Origin: Paramarasmius palmivorus
Taxonomy: Eukaryota > Basidiomycota > Agaricomycetes > Agaricales > Marasmiaceae
Length of the DNA: 64,000 bases
Direction: 5' to 3'
Assembly: GCA_037176845.1 (NCBI GenBank)
Contig: JAYKXP010000039.1
Span: forward strand, 310,001 to 374,000
Shown piece by piece: positions 35,865-46,564 of this stretch; positions within the stretch are counted from its first letter, which is position 1; each line of letters starts with the position of its first letter. The notes under the pieces are model-generated. The model made no database searches. It saw only the letters and a program-made list of their open reading frames with translations, and was not told the origin of the DNA. Position numbers and translations under genes: made by a program.

Positions 35865-36544
35865 ATGCGCTTCACCTCTCTCGTCGCTCTCGCCCTTATC
35901 GCTGCCGTCTCTGCGGCTCCCCAAGTCCAGGTCGAGAAGCGCAAAAATGTCGACCGACCCGATCCTACCAACCTCAACCACTGCCCTGGCGATGACCCAG
36001 GTGATGCCGACAAGTGCACCTTTGAGATGCAGGAGAAGGGCGAGGACAAGCGTGTCGATCACATCGTTGGGAACCCTGTCGACAACTGCAAGGGCGGTAC
36101 CACCGACCTAAAGACCACTATCGGTGGTGACACTTCTGTCTCTCAGACGTGGAAATATGGTGTCAGTGTTGGCTTTTCGGCCGACGGAGGCGAGGAGTTG
36201 CCAATCGGTGTCTCATTCGAGAGCTCGGATACTTGGAGTAACACGGAAGCAAAAACATTCCGCCAGAACATTGACATTACGATCAAGCCTGGAAAGAAGG
36301 TAAGCATCCCCTTCCCTTTCCCTGAAGTTAAGCTTACGCCCTCTTTCTGCAGGCTGCTCTCATAGCGAAGGTTCTCCATAAAACGTATCAAGGCAGAGTG
36401 AAACTAAATTATGGAGATCCTACCGGAGAGGCTGGCAAAGATGACTATCACTATATTTGGTACAAGAACAATGTAGGAAGCATCCAGCCCACCGACGACG
36501 TTATCTACGATCAGCGCATTGTCGATTGCAGTGAAGACATTTGA
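35865..36544 (+). CDS. Secreted beta-rich protein of unknown function, paralogue 2
   Basis: ATG 35865; signal peptide MRFTSLVALALIAAVSAAP followed by a likely Kex2 site (QVEKRKNVDRPDP). One 53-nt intron at 36300-36352 (GTAAGC to CTGCAG). Shared with paralogue 1: KNVDRPDPTN, HCPG, GDADKCTFE, a region of Thr/Ser-rich strands (DTSVSQTWKYGVSVGF, SDTWSNTEAKTFRQNID), the basic turn KPGKK, and the tail GRVKLNYGDPTGEAGKDDYH, then PTDDVIYDQRIVDC. It also has an extra segment DKRVDHIVGNPVDNC that is reduced in paralogue 1. Expected to be an extracellular, disulphide-bonded beta protein. Resemblance to the aerolysin fold is only an impression from strand pattern. Confidence 0.82.
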
Positions 36545-36667
36545 GCACTAAAGCTTGTATATTTAAATTTTTATTTATTGAAGATACAATAATCTATGTA
36601 TGATTTACAACACAAATCTACTAGTTCATTCAATGAACTTTCCAAGAACTTCTACAAAGACATCTAA

Positions 36668-38265
36668 TCATGAATCAAAGATTGCACCGTATGCAGGAAC
36701 CCCACGACTCTCCATGCCAAAGACCACCTTCCTCGTAATTTTCGGGTTGGAAATGATAAAGACAGCCTCTGCGTCAAATTCCTTCACCAACTTCCATGTT
36801 TCCAAAACCATATCAGGTCTACCCTGCTTGCGGGTATCCCAGACATTGGCATTGGGGTCAGCCTTCCTCACGGCTTTGAGTACGTCTCCGCCAAAGGTGG
36901 TCTCCGGGGCAGGCGTAGACCAAAAGACACGTCTTGGTGTCACATCGGCATAGAAAAGACTGAATAGTGAATGTCAGTTGCAAGAAATGAATAACCAAAA
37001 ATAGCTGATACATACCTAAGTGTGGGACCAATCCCGGAGCCGGTAGCGACAACTACAATCCTCTTGAAGAGCTTCGAGGTATAGAGCAGACCATGGAGAG
37101 GTGCTCCACGGACCCATAGCTTCTTGGGAGGATTTGTGATGGTTTCCTTGGTCCAATCACCGGCATTGGAGACTAACACCGAGAATCCATCTGGCTTGCC
37201 GTTGGCGTCTTCGTCGGGAATGGTAGCGAATGCGTGCCATTCGGCTAGGGGACGACTAGACACTTTGAGACCGTAGAAGGGTGGCATCTGACGGTACTTG
37301 AAGTGGAGGCGAGTGGCATGGCTGGAAAGAACCTCGGGATAGACGTCGACTCTCCTGAGACGACCCCACGAGAGGAGGGTGCAGCTGGTGGAAATGCAGA
37401 AAGTCCAGAAGTTGGGGGTATGGATGAGGTAGCGACCGAGGTTTTCGCCTGGTGCCTTGTACTGGAGACCTGCGAAAATGGTATGGATCCAGAAGGTGCA
37501 AAGAGCAACCCATCCGGAGTAACGATGCAGCATCTCAAAGTAGTCGTGATAAAGGACACGGAAACGGGGATAAGCACCCGCAAGGATGAAGCAGAACATG
37601 GTAACCAAAATATATGATGTGATGGTATTGGCCAATCCCGCAGGTGATCTCTTGTCGAGGTAATCCAATGTAACGAGGGCAGTGTACATGATGTACCACA
37701 CAACGGCAGCTGTTCCAGCACCGCTGTGTGCACCACCGTAATGGAAAACTTTTGCGAGCCTAGATCGCAACCAAAGAGGAGCGCTGTGTGGGCACGCGAC
37801 TGCAATCTCATAAACCAAGTTGACAAAGTTCTCTTGACGGAAGAGAAGAGTCACCATCAGGTTGGCAGAAGCAGCGCTACCCACATCCTGGGCGAAGGGA
37901 CGACCTTTGCCGCGGACAACGATAGCGATGAAAACCGCTAGATTGGCGAAGAAAATGATGGTGAAGGTCTTTCGGTAGTATGAAAAGAAGATAACTGTAT
38001 CAAAGAATCAATATAGTGCATCTCTTGATTGGAAGATCTACTCACGGTCGAGCCATCTAGTCAAGCTAGAACGACCATTTTTTGCAGGCAGGGTATATTC
38101 GATCTCTTGAGAGGGTTCAACTTGCTTTGGCTCTTGCGGCGCGTCAACCTTCTCGTCTATGATGGAGCCAGCAGACGAATTGGCAGAGGAGTCAGCCTCT
38201 GCAGCTTGTTTTTCCACATCTGGAGTAGAAGCGCGAGAGAAGGGAGCGGGGTCGAGAGAAGACAT
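36668..38265 (-). CDS. TmpA-like integral membrane oxidoreductase
   Basis: From ATG 38265 (MSSLDPAPFSRASTPD) a charged N-terminal cytoplasmic part precedes an intron after TRWLDR. Several transmembrane helices follow (TFTIIFFANLAVFIAIVV, AAVVWYIMYTALVTLDYL, ANTITSYILVTMFCFILAG, YSGWVALCTFWIHTIFAG). The C-terminal half resembles a ferric-reductase or flavin/NAD(P) module: FKYRQMPPFYGLKVS, GAPLHGLLYTSKL, VVVATGSGIGPTL. A 60-nt-class intron lies before SLFYADVTPRRVFWSTPAP, and the protein ends AVFIISNPKITRKVVFGMES then RGVPAYGAIFDS. This matches the fungal TmpA/TmpL-related membrane flavoprotein group, some members of which act in conidiation signalling; the role here is inferred only by resemblance. 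The first ATG upstream (about 38328) is not favoured. Confidence 0.72.
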
Positions 38266-39461
38266 GTCGAAGCAACTCTGAGACGATGGTTTCCAGAGGT
38301 CGATTGAGGCATCCTTATATACCTGCAAATGCAGGAGTAAAAAGTGGCTCTAGGAAAACAGTTGTGCCAAAGAATTCAAGTCCGACGGTACGACCAATCC
38401 ATGACCAATCTCCCGACTCCCGAGGGCCATAGGATGACCTCTCAGTACCACAATGCAGATAAGATTGTGACATGTCGTCGATCCATCAGCACAGGGATTT
38501 TCGGTGGGCGCGGAGTGGGAAAGGAACGCCGTGTGTCAATTGTTTCACTGTGTTCTCCATAACCAGGTGGTAGAGACGAGTTTCGAGTCAATGTCAAGAT
38601 AAAAATTGACGCGGAATGCCCGACAACGACGTTGTTGGTGTCGGGGTGGGGTCGCCAGCATTCAAAAGTCGACAAGTGATTGGACGGAATGAATTGACTG
38701 AGCATGCGAAACGCAGAGTATGGTAGCATCGCACAAAACCCGCCGGGCTTTTAATAAAGCTGGATCTTCATAGCTTCTCGGTTCCTTTGATTTGACGTTT
38801 GATTCGATGATTGACGAGGTTCCTAGAACGTGGCGTTGCAGTGTTAGAGAGCGGCCCCAGCGAGAAACCAACGAGAAACACTCACATGTAATCCGTGAAG
38901 ACGCAAGCGTGCCAACTCATTCCACCTCTTTCACGATTCCCTATAGGCCTGAGATCGACCTTTAGTCACCAAAAATGCAAAGCCTGCGACTTGGTAGCAT
39001 GTCCAAATCCTGATACACGATAGATGGACACCACACGATTCCGACAATATGATACATGGCATGGTAGTCTCCCGGTGCAATCTGTAATCTCCGACACGTT
39101 GACTACACCGCGGAGGTTTCGAAGAGGTTTGGGGTCTAGAACTAGTCCATAAGCGTTATGGATCAGGCGAATGGCGACATAACTGAGATAAGTGTCGGCG
39201 TCTTTTCTATGAGGCCACTGCGTGAAACCTTGACTTGAGGAACGATAGTGGAACCTAGATAGAAGATTGGAGCAACGAGCTGCATGGTAAGGTGGCCTTC
39301 CAAATGCCAAGCATGACTGCAATGGGCGGAGAGAGAATATGAGCGTGGTGGGTGTCGGAGGTGAAAAAGGTAGGCGCCCAAGGGCTTACATGCTTGTTAC
39401 ATGCGCTTGCAGCCTAACATACAAAGTTCGCATAGTCTATCATAGCTTGCCTCGGCTACAT
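38266..39461. other. Intergenic region; no supported gene
   Basis: About 1.2 kb. A TATATA-like promoter sequence for the TmpA-like gene lies at 38315-38321. The remaining short frames on both strands lack family content. Confidence 0.5.
38315..38321 (-). promoter_or_regulatory. TATA-like box of the TmpA-like gene
   Basis: TATATAA on the minus strand, about 50 bp before the ATG at 38265. Confidence 0.5.
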
Positions 39462-40849
39462 CTAATGTCCGTAGTTATTACTATTGTCCACATCAAAGCT
39501 CTCCAGTAAAATATCACCCAATGTGTATCCCTCGTACACGTTCACGCCTGTTCCATCACCATATCCAATCGGTAGCACAACTCCTTCACTCTTGAAGTAT
39601 TCTAGACTCAGTGAATCTGTTGGTCTGTGCCGTTTCTTCGGGGGATAGACTAAGAGGTTCTCAATTACTTCCAAGGGATGAAACTGCGGCTCGGTAGGTA
39701 GGTGCGGTAGTGCGTCAGCTAGCGGTTTGGGAGGCACCACTGTCCATTGCACGCGTCCTGCGTCGGGTAGGTCTTCCCATCCAGGCCAGACATCGTTTGT
39801 GGGGGTGCCGAGTTGCGAAAAGATGCTCCATATCAGGCCTACGGTCCAATGAGTACACATAAAGACGGCGAATGTGGGAAGTAATAGAAAGTAGAGCTCA
39901 CCAAGCTCACTCGGCGCATTAAACAGAGCCTGCCTTTCCTTCCGTCTCGTCTCATTATTGAACTGGAAAGGTGTGTAGAACTCCGCTAACACACATCCAA
40001 TAGACCACATGTCCACTGCATATGGATCATAATCTCGCGTACCGAAAAGAAGCTCCGGCGGTCTGTAAGGTCTAACGCCGGTATTCAGCAACCTGTGTCA
40101 ATGCGATCACGTTGGACTGGCTCACCCAGTACACACCTCAAAATACAATCCCTTCCCTTCATCTCCTCTCTTCCTCATTTCAGGAAAGAGATCACCAGAA
40201 CTCGACTGCTCGGCCCAACATACACCAAAATCGATCAGCTTGACGACACCTTCGGAGGTAATGAGGATATTCGAAGGTTTGATATCTCGATGGGCGACGC
40301 CATTTGCGTGCAAATAAGACACGCCATTGAAGATTTGGTATTGAATCGATTTAGCCAAGATAAGGATATGTGTGGGGGAATCTGGAGTGAGATGAAGGTC
40401 TAGGAAGCGGTCGAGAGAGTAGGGAACGTAGGGCATCCAGAGACTGAGAGTATTGTCACGGGCCTCTTTGGATGTATCTATGAGTTCTATGACCTAGGGC
40501 ACCTTCAGATTTGATCAAGCTTGGGGAAAGAGCGAAGCAACTCACATTAGGATGCGCCAAGCTAGCTAAAACCCTGCCTTCTCTAACAATGTCATGTGGT
40601 TCCTTCGCCCATCTCCTCGTCAAAGAGCTCATTTTGACCGCGACTACTTGTGGAATCGGGGAAGCATCGATAGTAGCGAGCGTGCGTGAAATGGTTGAGA
40701 ACGGAGTCGAGGATATTGTTTCGAAATCGGACGTGTCAGAATCAGAGAAATACTGAAGTTCTGGCTCATCCTATCAAGCCTAGGGCGTCAAAACAAAATT
40801 CGAAGCAAAAAAACGGGGTAGTGCGTACATCTTGGAGCTCTGAAAGCAT
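39462..40849 (-). CDS. CDK-type protein kinase, CDK-activating-kinase-like, with degenerate glycine loop
   Basis: Ser/Thr kinase of the CMGC group. Start ATG 40849 (MLSELQD), then a 50-60-nt intron and an acidic segment. The N-lobe reads [20 protein letters not shown] then VVAVKMSSL. The usual GxGxxG loop is replaced by a Ser/Thr/Pro-rich sequence, though the VAVK lysine is present. The C-lobe is standard: [20 protein letters not shown] (HRD), [10 protein letters not shown] (DFG), [17 protein letters not shown] then [16 protein letters not shown] 60-nt in-frame intron after APSELG must be removed to join [14 protein letters not shown]. The RPYRPPEL activation segment is unlike the usual CDK T-loop and resembles Cak1/Csk1-type kinases. 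The specific role (CDK activation) is inference. Confidence 0.78.
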
Positions 40850-40989
40850 GGCTGCCTTTTTGATGGCAGGCAGTGGTGGCAGTTGCAGGCAAAGTCATCT
40901 CGGCAATTGCCGTACAGTGTACGCGAACAGCTCCTATCAGCAGGCTGTCGCACATTTTCCTCGCTCTTCCTCTTACCACCATCATCAGT

Positions 40990-41790
40990 ATGGCGAATCT
41001 CGTCAGAACTCCAAAGTCAGGCAACGAATGGACGCCCTATGAGCTATTGGCGTACAACATCAAAGTTTCAATATGCCAGTCCTCTGCCGATTTCTTCGGT
41101 TCAGTACCAAATACTCCTCTCAGTCAACTCGACCCCAATTTCGTCTCCGGCACCCTCGATTCGGACGGTCTGTCAGACCATACCTATCGCTTGCTACAGT
41201 ATCTGGAGTTGGCAAGCAAAGCACATCCAGGGCAGGAGTCAGCCATCGATGACTTTACGAAAGAAATTTTACGTGCTCTTGGGTACGAAGAACGCGGAAA
41301 TTTGCTGCGTTCACGATATGCCATCCCTTTCACTGTCTGTGGGCAGGCTCGATCCGCGAAAACAGATATCTGTCTGTTCCGTGCAAGTGCGACCATTCTT
41401 CTTGTCGTTCAAGAAGATGTGTCCATTGTTAGTGGACCGGATACGGAGGCTCAGATTGTTGCCAATGCCATTGCCGTCTTCCAGCACAATAATCTAGCAA
41501 GAAGCCGCCTCGGCCTTGAAGAAATCAGCGAAATGACGATTCCATGCATTGCAATGATCCGTACCCGCCCTATTTTCTTCAAAGTTCCTGTCACTACCGC
41601 CCTAAGCGATGCTGTCATATCTGCGCAATATCCATCCGAGACCACACATATTTCAAAATTTGTCCTCGCTCCGGCGTCAGGCCGACTCACTGAAGGAATG
41701 GAGAAACCCGAGTTTCGTAAAGTCGCCTTGCAACACTTGGATGCATTCAGAGTGATTGCAAAATCGATGTGGGAGAAGTGGCAGGTGTAG
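40990..41790 (+). CDS. Mushroom-family protein, degenerate nuclease-like core
   Basis: Intronless 266-aa frame; start chosen at ATG 40990 (MANLVRTPKSGNEWTPYELL). An upstream in-frame ATG at 40873 is possible but would overlap the divergent kinase promoter. The family is abundant in Agaricomycetes and uncharacterised. The core AKTDICLFRASATILLVVQE recalls a PD-(D/E)xK-like D...ExK arrangement; relatives usually end this strand QEDK, while here it reads QEDV. That would remove the candidate lysine. Later blocks include AIAVFQHNNLARSRLGLEE and IPCIAMIRTRPIFFKVPVTT. The nuclease comparison rests only on motif spacing and should be treated as weak. Divergent from the kinase gene with about 140 bp between start codons. 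Confidence 0.72.
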   Translation: MANLVRTPKSGNEWTPYELLAYNIKVSICQSSADFFGSVPNTPLSQLDPNFVSGTLDSDGLSDHTYRLLQYLELASKAHPGQESAIDDFTKEILRALGYEERGNLLRSRYAIPFTVCGQARSAKTDICLFRASATILLVVQEDVSIVSGPDTEAQIVANAIAVFQHNNLARSRLGLEEISEMTIPCIAMIRTRPIFFKVPVTTALSDAVISAQYPSETTHISKFVLAPASGRLTEGMEKPEFRKVALQHLDAFRVIAKSMWEKWQV

Positions 41791-42097
41791 GACGTTATAA
41801 TTCGTCATTCGTATCCTTTAATATCGAAATACTACATAGAGTGTATCTGTTTCCGTATATACGGCGTTTGTGCTGTAGAAAAAAGGTTCCACTTCGTATA
41901 CCCGTAGCTTCTTTGAGTGCGTAAACTGATAATACCGAAGGCTTGGATCAACGGCCGAAAAAATCCGAAAGGGACCACCAAGTCCTTTTCGTTGGTTCAA
42001 CGCAACACGAACAATGCGTCCACAAAGCCGTATGGCATACCCGAAAATTCGTACAAAGTCCTCGATATTAATAAACACGAAAGGGTCCGTATGTCCA

Positions 42098-43780
42098 TCA
42101 AACTCGCCCAGGAACTCTCGCCCATCGAGCCCTCAATGCTCTCCCAGCCGCCTCCTCCTTCTCCGTCATAACACTATACTTCGACGCTACCGAAGACGCC
42201 CTCGAAGGCGAAAGCCCGTGCTTTTTCTTGATAATTAAAGGAGCAGCAGAGTTCGCCGTGGTTGGTGCGATTGTCGAAGGTGTTAAACCCAATCCAGTTA
42301 TCGACGCTGGTGTCTCGGAGTCAAAACGAGTTTCTTGACCAGGATACGACACCTCATCAGCCAACTCGACCCAGCCTGCGCCCATACCTCTCCTTCTGGA
42401 CCTCTGCCTCGCAGGGACGGTATACGGTAGATTGGTGTACGTCTCTTGCTGTTGACTGGGCTGAGATGGGAATCCCAACGCTCTGCGAACCGATCCTGTC
42501 CAAGTCTCCGAGTCATGATCATCAGCTCCGCCTTCAGCTGGCTCGGCCTCTTCAATCACATCGCTCATTCGTCTCTTCCTATTTGCGCCTGAAGCCAAGG
42601 ACAAAAACCTCGGCTGAACCACGCTTTCTCTCGGAGTTCCAAACTCGGTGGGGAACTGGTGCTGGGGTTGGTGAGTTGCTTGATGGTGAGTCCGATAGCC
42701 CGGCTCTGGTTGAGAGTAATCGTATTGAGGTTGTTGAGGATAGTTGTAGTTGTGCGGAGCGTAAGGGTTATTCGACTGCGGGTAATACGTAGGCTGAGTT
42801 TGAGGTTGAGGCGGTAGAGGTCTCGATGGAAGTGGATACGCCACGCTGTCTCGTAGCCTTCGAAAGGGAATCAGCCGACGATGATGGGCAAAGGGACCAG
42901 AAAGAAAAACGTACTCTGTCCCCGTATACACAGGTGGTGGCGGTGAAGGTAAAGACAGTATTGGTAAGGACCTTCTCTTTACCGGCGAACAGGCGTTCTC
43001 AATGAAGCTCTGCGTCCTCTTTGGCTCGCCTACATCCCGATCGCCCATCAGCTCCAAATGCAACCTCAGCTTTTCGCTCTTCTCGCGTATGAGCACTGTC
43101 TCGCATTTCTCTGGATCACTTGCATTGGGGGCAAAAGGATTGGCGATAGAAGATTCCGAGTTTGATCTCGCCCAAGGTACCCTGACTGCCAGGTTCTTCA
43201 ACCTTCTATCCTTGCGTGTACGGACACGGAACCACCATGCGATCAGTGCAGCGACGAAGGCGATAACGACCATGACTCCGAGAACGATGCCAATGTAGAA
43301 AGAAGGAGTGTGACGAAGGGCGTTACTCGTCGATGGAACGGATGAAGCAGACGCCGAGGGAGACGAAGACGAAGAAGACTGGTCAGGGTCGATGACAGTG
43401 GCAGAGATGAGGTTCAGAGCGGTTCCTGTGGTAGGTGGGACGGAAGAAACACTGTTTGAAGGTGTCTGCGTTGCAGAGCTGGATGATGATGTGGGTGACG
43501 AAGACGTGGGCGAAAAGGAAATGGCACGAGTTGCCGAAGGTGCATTTGAGGTGGTGCTTGCTGAAGAAACACTGGTAGAACCCGTAGGAGTAGAAGCAGA
43601 AGCAGGCGTGAAGCTTGAACTCAATAAGGTAGAAGAAGAGCTAGGCGTGACGGTGATGGTCGTTTGAGTGGTCGTGTTGAGTTCCAGAGCTGATACAGCG
43701 ACTTGTGGAAGATTTTGAACGAATGGGACTTGACCTCCAGGGCCAGCAAGAGCAGAACGCTTCATATGGCGAGCTCGCAT
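42098..43780 (-). CDS. Single-pass membrane protein with Ser/Thr-rich outer domain and long cytoplasmic tail
   Basis: From ATG 43780 (MRARHMKRSALAGPGGQVPF) there is no classical signal peptide. A Ser/Thr-rich stretch of about 130 residues follows (probably O-mannosylated), then one transmembrane helix (FYIGIVLGVMVVIAFVAALI) and a basic stop-transfer WWFRVRTRKDRR. The cytoplasmic part is about 350 residues, rich in Pro, Gln, Tyr and Arg (YAPHNYNYPQQPQYDYSQPE). A 72-nt in-frame intron (about 42842-42913, GTACGT to GACAG) joins VYTGTD to VAYPLPSRPLPPQ. The plan resembles cell-wall sensor proteins (Mid2/Wsc-like) in outline, but no cysteine-rich WSC domain is present. Function unknown. Confidence 0.75.
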   Translation of the reverse strand: MRARHMKRSALAGPGGQVPFVQNLPQVAVSALELNTTTQTTITVTPSSSSTLLSSSFTPASASTPTGSTSVSSASTTSNAPSATRAISFSPTSSSPTSSSSSATQTPSNSVSSVPPTTGTALNLISATVIDPDQSSSSSSPSASASSVPSTSNALRHTPSFYIGIVLGVMVVIAFVAALIAWWFRVRTRKDRRLKNLAVRVPWARSNSESSIANPFAPNASDPEKCETVLIREKSEKLRLHLELMGDRDVGEPKRTQSFIENACSPVKRRSLPILSLPSPPPPVYTGTEYVFLSGPFAHHRRLIPFRRLRDSVAYPLPSRPLPPQPQTQPTYYPQSNNPYAPHNYNYPQQPQYDYSQPEPGYRTHHQATHQPQHQFPTEFGTPRESVVQPRFLSLASGANRKRRMSDVIEEAEPAEGGADDHDSETWTGSVRRALGFPSQPSQQQETYTNLPYTVPARQRSRRRGMGAGWVELADEVSYPGQETRFDSETPASITGLGLTPSTIAPTTANSAAPLIIKKKHGLSPSRASSVASKYSVMTEKEEAAGRALRARWARVPGRV

Positions 43781-44841
43781 AGTAAAATGTGAATAGAATG
43801 TACTACCAGAGTGAGAAGAGGCGACTCGACCGGCGAGATAATGGTGGTTAAGGAAAGAAGATGGTTAGGGTCAGATTAGGGTAGTCAAGAGGAAGAAGAT
43901 AATCACGTCATCGTTCCTTTTTCACTGTCCTCCACGACGACGACGCGTCTTTCAAAGTCCAGTTGACGTTCACTCTCGATTACCTTCCTCCAGGAACGTG
44001 GACATTTTGATATACCCGAAAAGTAAAGGAAACGGAGATGGTCGTATGTGTGTTCTCAAGTACCTGCAGAGCGGCATAGCTGACATATCCCTCTGTAGAA
44101 GAGCCGCGAAACCTGCAACGTAGCATACAACGATGTGGAAGCTGGTGCATTCTGCCTTCTAGACATATTATCAGCGTATGAAGTTTATTACATCCAAGAC
44201 AACTCGACCTCACTGTAGTATAGGCTCGGAACAACATTCCAAGCTCACAAGTATGGCGGTGAAATCACCGAATGTGCTGGGACGAGACTCATGCTCCAAA
44301 AGTTTGGAGCAGACTACAGCGCTACATCTCTCGCATTCGGAAACGTCGAACGAAACATAGAGGGAGTCTAATTTCGGGGGTCGCCCGACACCCCCAAAGG
44401 ACCGTCCTTATACCTCCGGGTCTGGCTACTTGAGAACCTGCGTTAACTTTGAAGCTTAGTTCAGGATATGGGGAGGTCCGAGGGCGCTGCTATGGCCTCA
44501 GCTTGACCCTATCCAGAATGCGTCTGTGGCACTGGTCATCAAGAACGGACTAGGAGGAGATTCCGAGTCTATTCCGTGTTAAGGCAGCCCGAGTCGCGGA
44601 TTCGGAGAGTGAATTTGGAAGGAGGATCACTGCTAGTGATCCCTGTGCTGACTAGACCACTCGACGATTGCGTCAAACACACACACCAAAGAACTCGACA
44701 TACTGGGTTTTTTCGGTCTCTAGCAAGGGCCTCCATTCCTCACTGCACTGCTCAGCATGGACCTGTTGAGTATATAAGCCAGTAGGTTTGTAAGTGCCTA
44801 ATCATCCTCACTTTTACTTGTTGCTCACGTTTCCTTCAAAG
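43781..44841. other. Intergenic region at the left edge of the segmental duplication
   Basis: No gene seen. From about 44431 the sequence is repeated near 52291, marking the start of duplication unit A. A stretch of about 130 bp (roughly 44605-44735) is present here but missing from unit B, within the upstream region of the alcohol dehydrogenase. Confidence 0.6.
44771..44777 (+). promoter_or_regulatory. TATA box of ADH copy A
   Basis: TATATAA, about 70 bp before ATG 44842; identical context in copy B. Confidence 0.6.
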
Positions 44842-46377
44842 ATGTCTCACACCGTCATTCCAAAGACTATGTTTGGTGCTCTATACGAGCCAGGTAACCA
44901 GAACCTCGCTATCGAAAGACACCACCCTGTTCCAAAGCCTGGTAAAGGGGAGGTGCTCATCAAGATATCCGCTTCTGGAGGTATGCTATCCAACGGGCTA
45001 TACTTTATCATCACCTGATTGCTCGTAGTCTGTCACACAGATGTAACCCTTCTAAGCGGGTTATCCTTGGATGTGAGAAAGTACATCCTAGGGCACGAGA
45101 TATGCGGTGTTCCGGTAGAGTGCGTTGCAACTTTATCTTGTTAAAACAACAAACTCAATCCTACAATAGATTGGGCGAAGGCGTTGATCCACACACCGTC
45201 AAGAAAGGGAAGCATTACTCGATTCTTGCCTTGCATCCTTGCGTGAAGTCAGTTGGCGGTCTTCCTGCGGCATTCACCAGCACCGGGATCGGTCTCGACG
45301 GCGGTTTCGCCCCATTTGTCCTCGTGAAGCAAAACCAGCTGGTCGAAGTGGTGAGTAAGACGTTCACCCCGACAAGTACAATGCTGACCGGGGTCCCCGC
45401 CCAGCCCAATGGAGTACCTGTGGAGGTTGCTGCAGTCGGCGCTGACGCAGGAATAACCGCATACAATGCAGTACACAACACCGCCGGCGTGAGAGCAATC
45501 AAATTCGATAGTTCGAGCGCTTGCTCATGCCACGTCTATGGTAGATTACCCATGGTACTCACTTCCGAGTGCTAATCTTCGGTATTGGTGGTCTTGGACA
45601 CCTTGCTGTGCAGTACGCTAAACACTTCGGTGCTACTGGTATGTATCCATCAATGCCCACGACGGTCTGCGACACTCACAGAATGCTCCTCAGTATACGC
45701 CTGCGACATCAAGCCAGAAGCCCGTGAACTCGCAGTCGAACTTGGTGCGGTCAAAGCGTTTGATCTCATCGAGCTAGATCAAGCCACAAAGAATGGTTTC
45801 ACGGTGGATATTACCATTGACTTTGTTGCAAGCTCTCAGAGTGCGTCTGGTTCCTCCCTCTACGACCGTTCATCAGTCTGACCTTCTCATCCTAGCATTC
45901 AACTTCTCGCTCGCCGCCTTAGCCGGAAACGCCGTGGCCAGTTTCCCGAGTACTGCAAAGGCTGTTGTTGTACGTCGACCAGCCTCAGTCTAGGTCTCGA
46001 ATACTCACTTGGCATCGCAGGTTGGTCTTGGTCCGGACACATTGGCTGTCTCTGAGTTCAGCTTCCTTGCGAATGAAACCCAAGGTATGGTTCCCACTTA
46101 TTCGGAACATCGAATGCGTGTGCTCACTGCATTCGTGATCAGTCCTGCCCAGCCTTTACGGTTCTCGTGATGATCTGAAAGCTGTTCTTGACCTGTTTGC
46201 CAACGTGAGTATTGGCCTCTGCCGAAAAAGAACATGGACTGATGCCGTTTCTAGGGAGCTGTTCGTGCAGTTGTAGCCAAGGAGCCTCTTGAGAAGGTTC
46301 AGAAGGTCATCGATGAACTGCGTGCATCCGAATACATTGGACGGAAGGTCGTGATTCCTCCCGAGAACCCCTTCTAA
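44842..46377 (+). CDS. Zinc-type alcohol dehydrogenase, copy A
   Basis: Medium-chain dehydrogenase expected to oxidise alcohols with NAD(P). Nine or so exons with 45-60-nt introns. The N-terminus reads MSHTVIPKTMFGALYEPGNQ, then LIKISASGVCHTDVTLL (catalytic Cys) and ILGHEICGVP (catalytic His-Glu). The usual structural-zinc lobe (four Cys) is collapsed to LHPCVKSVGGLPAAFTSTGI with one Cys left. The nucleotide-binding part is THGTHFRVLIFGIGGLGHLA after a spliced intron (acceptor TGGTAG), then YAKHFGAT, VYACDIKPEARELAVELGAV and DITIDFVASS. The C-terminus is KVIDELRASEYIGRKVVIPP then ENPF. A nearly identical copy lies 7.7 kb downstream. Loss of the structural zinc site is shared by both copies, so it preceded duplication. 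Confidence 0.88.
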
Positions 46378-46564
46378 GAGCGTAGCGATGACCTGCTATT
46401 TCCCTTACTTATTTAATCTATGTGTAGACTTCCAAGTTTCTACGATGCCTTGCGATAATAAACCTGTTCATTCTTATAAGTATAAAAGATGGAATCCGAA
46501 ATACAACAAAGAACCAGCCTGAAAAAGTACATATTTAGATTCCCTTCCCTCCAGAAAATAGGCA

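Noticed and set aside
42262..42792. 176-codon plus frame overlapping the Ser/Thr-rich membrane gene
   Set aside because: Shadow of the longer minus-strand frame, which has a clear transmembrane helix and consistent composition.
45245..45282. 38-nt GT-AG candidate intron inside the ADH structural-zinc region
   Set aside because: Removing it breaks the frame before the conserved TGIGLDGGFAPF; the read-through is in frame in both copies.
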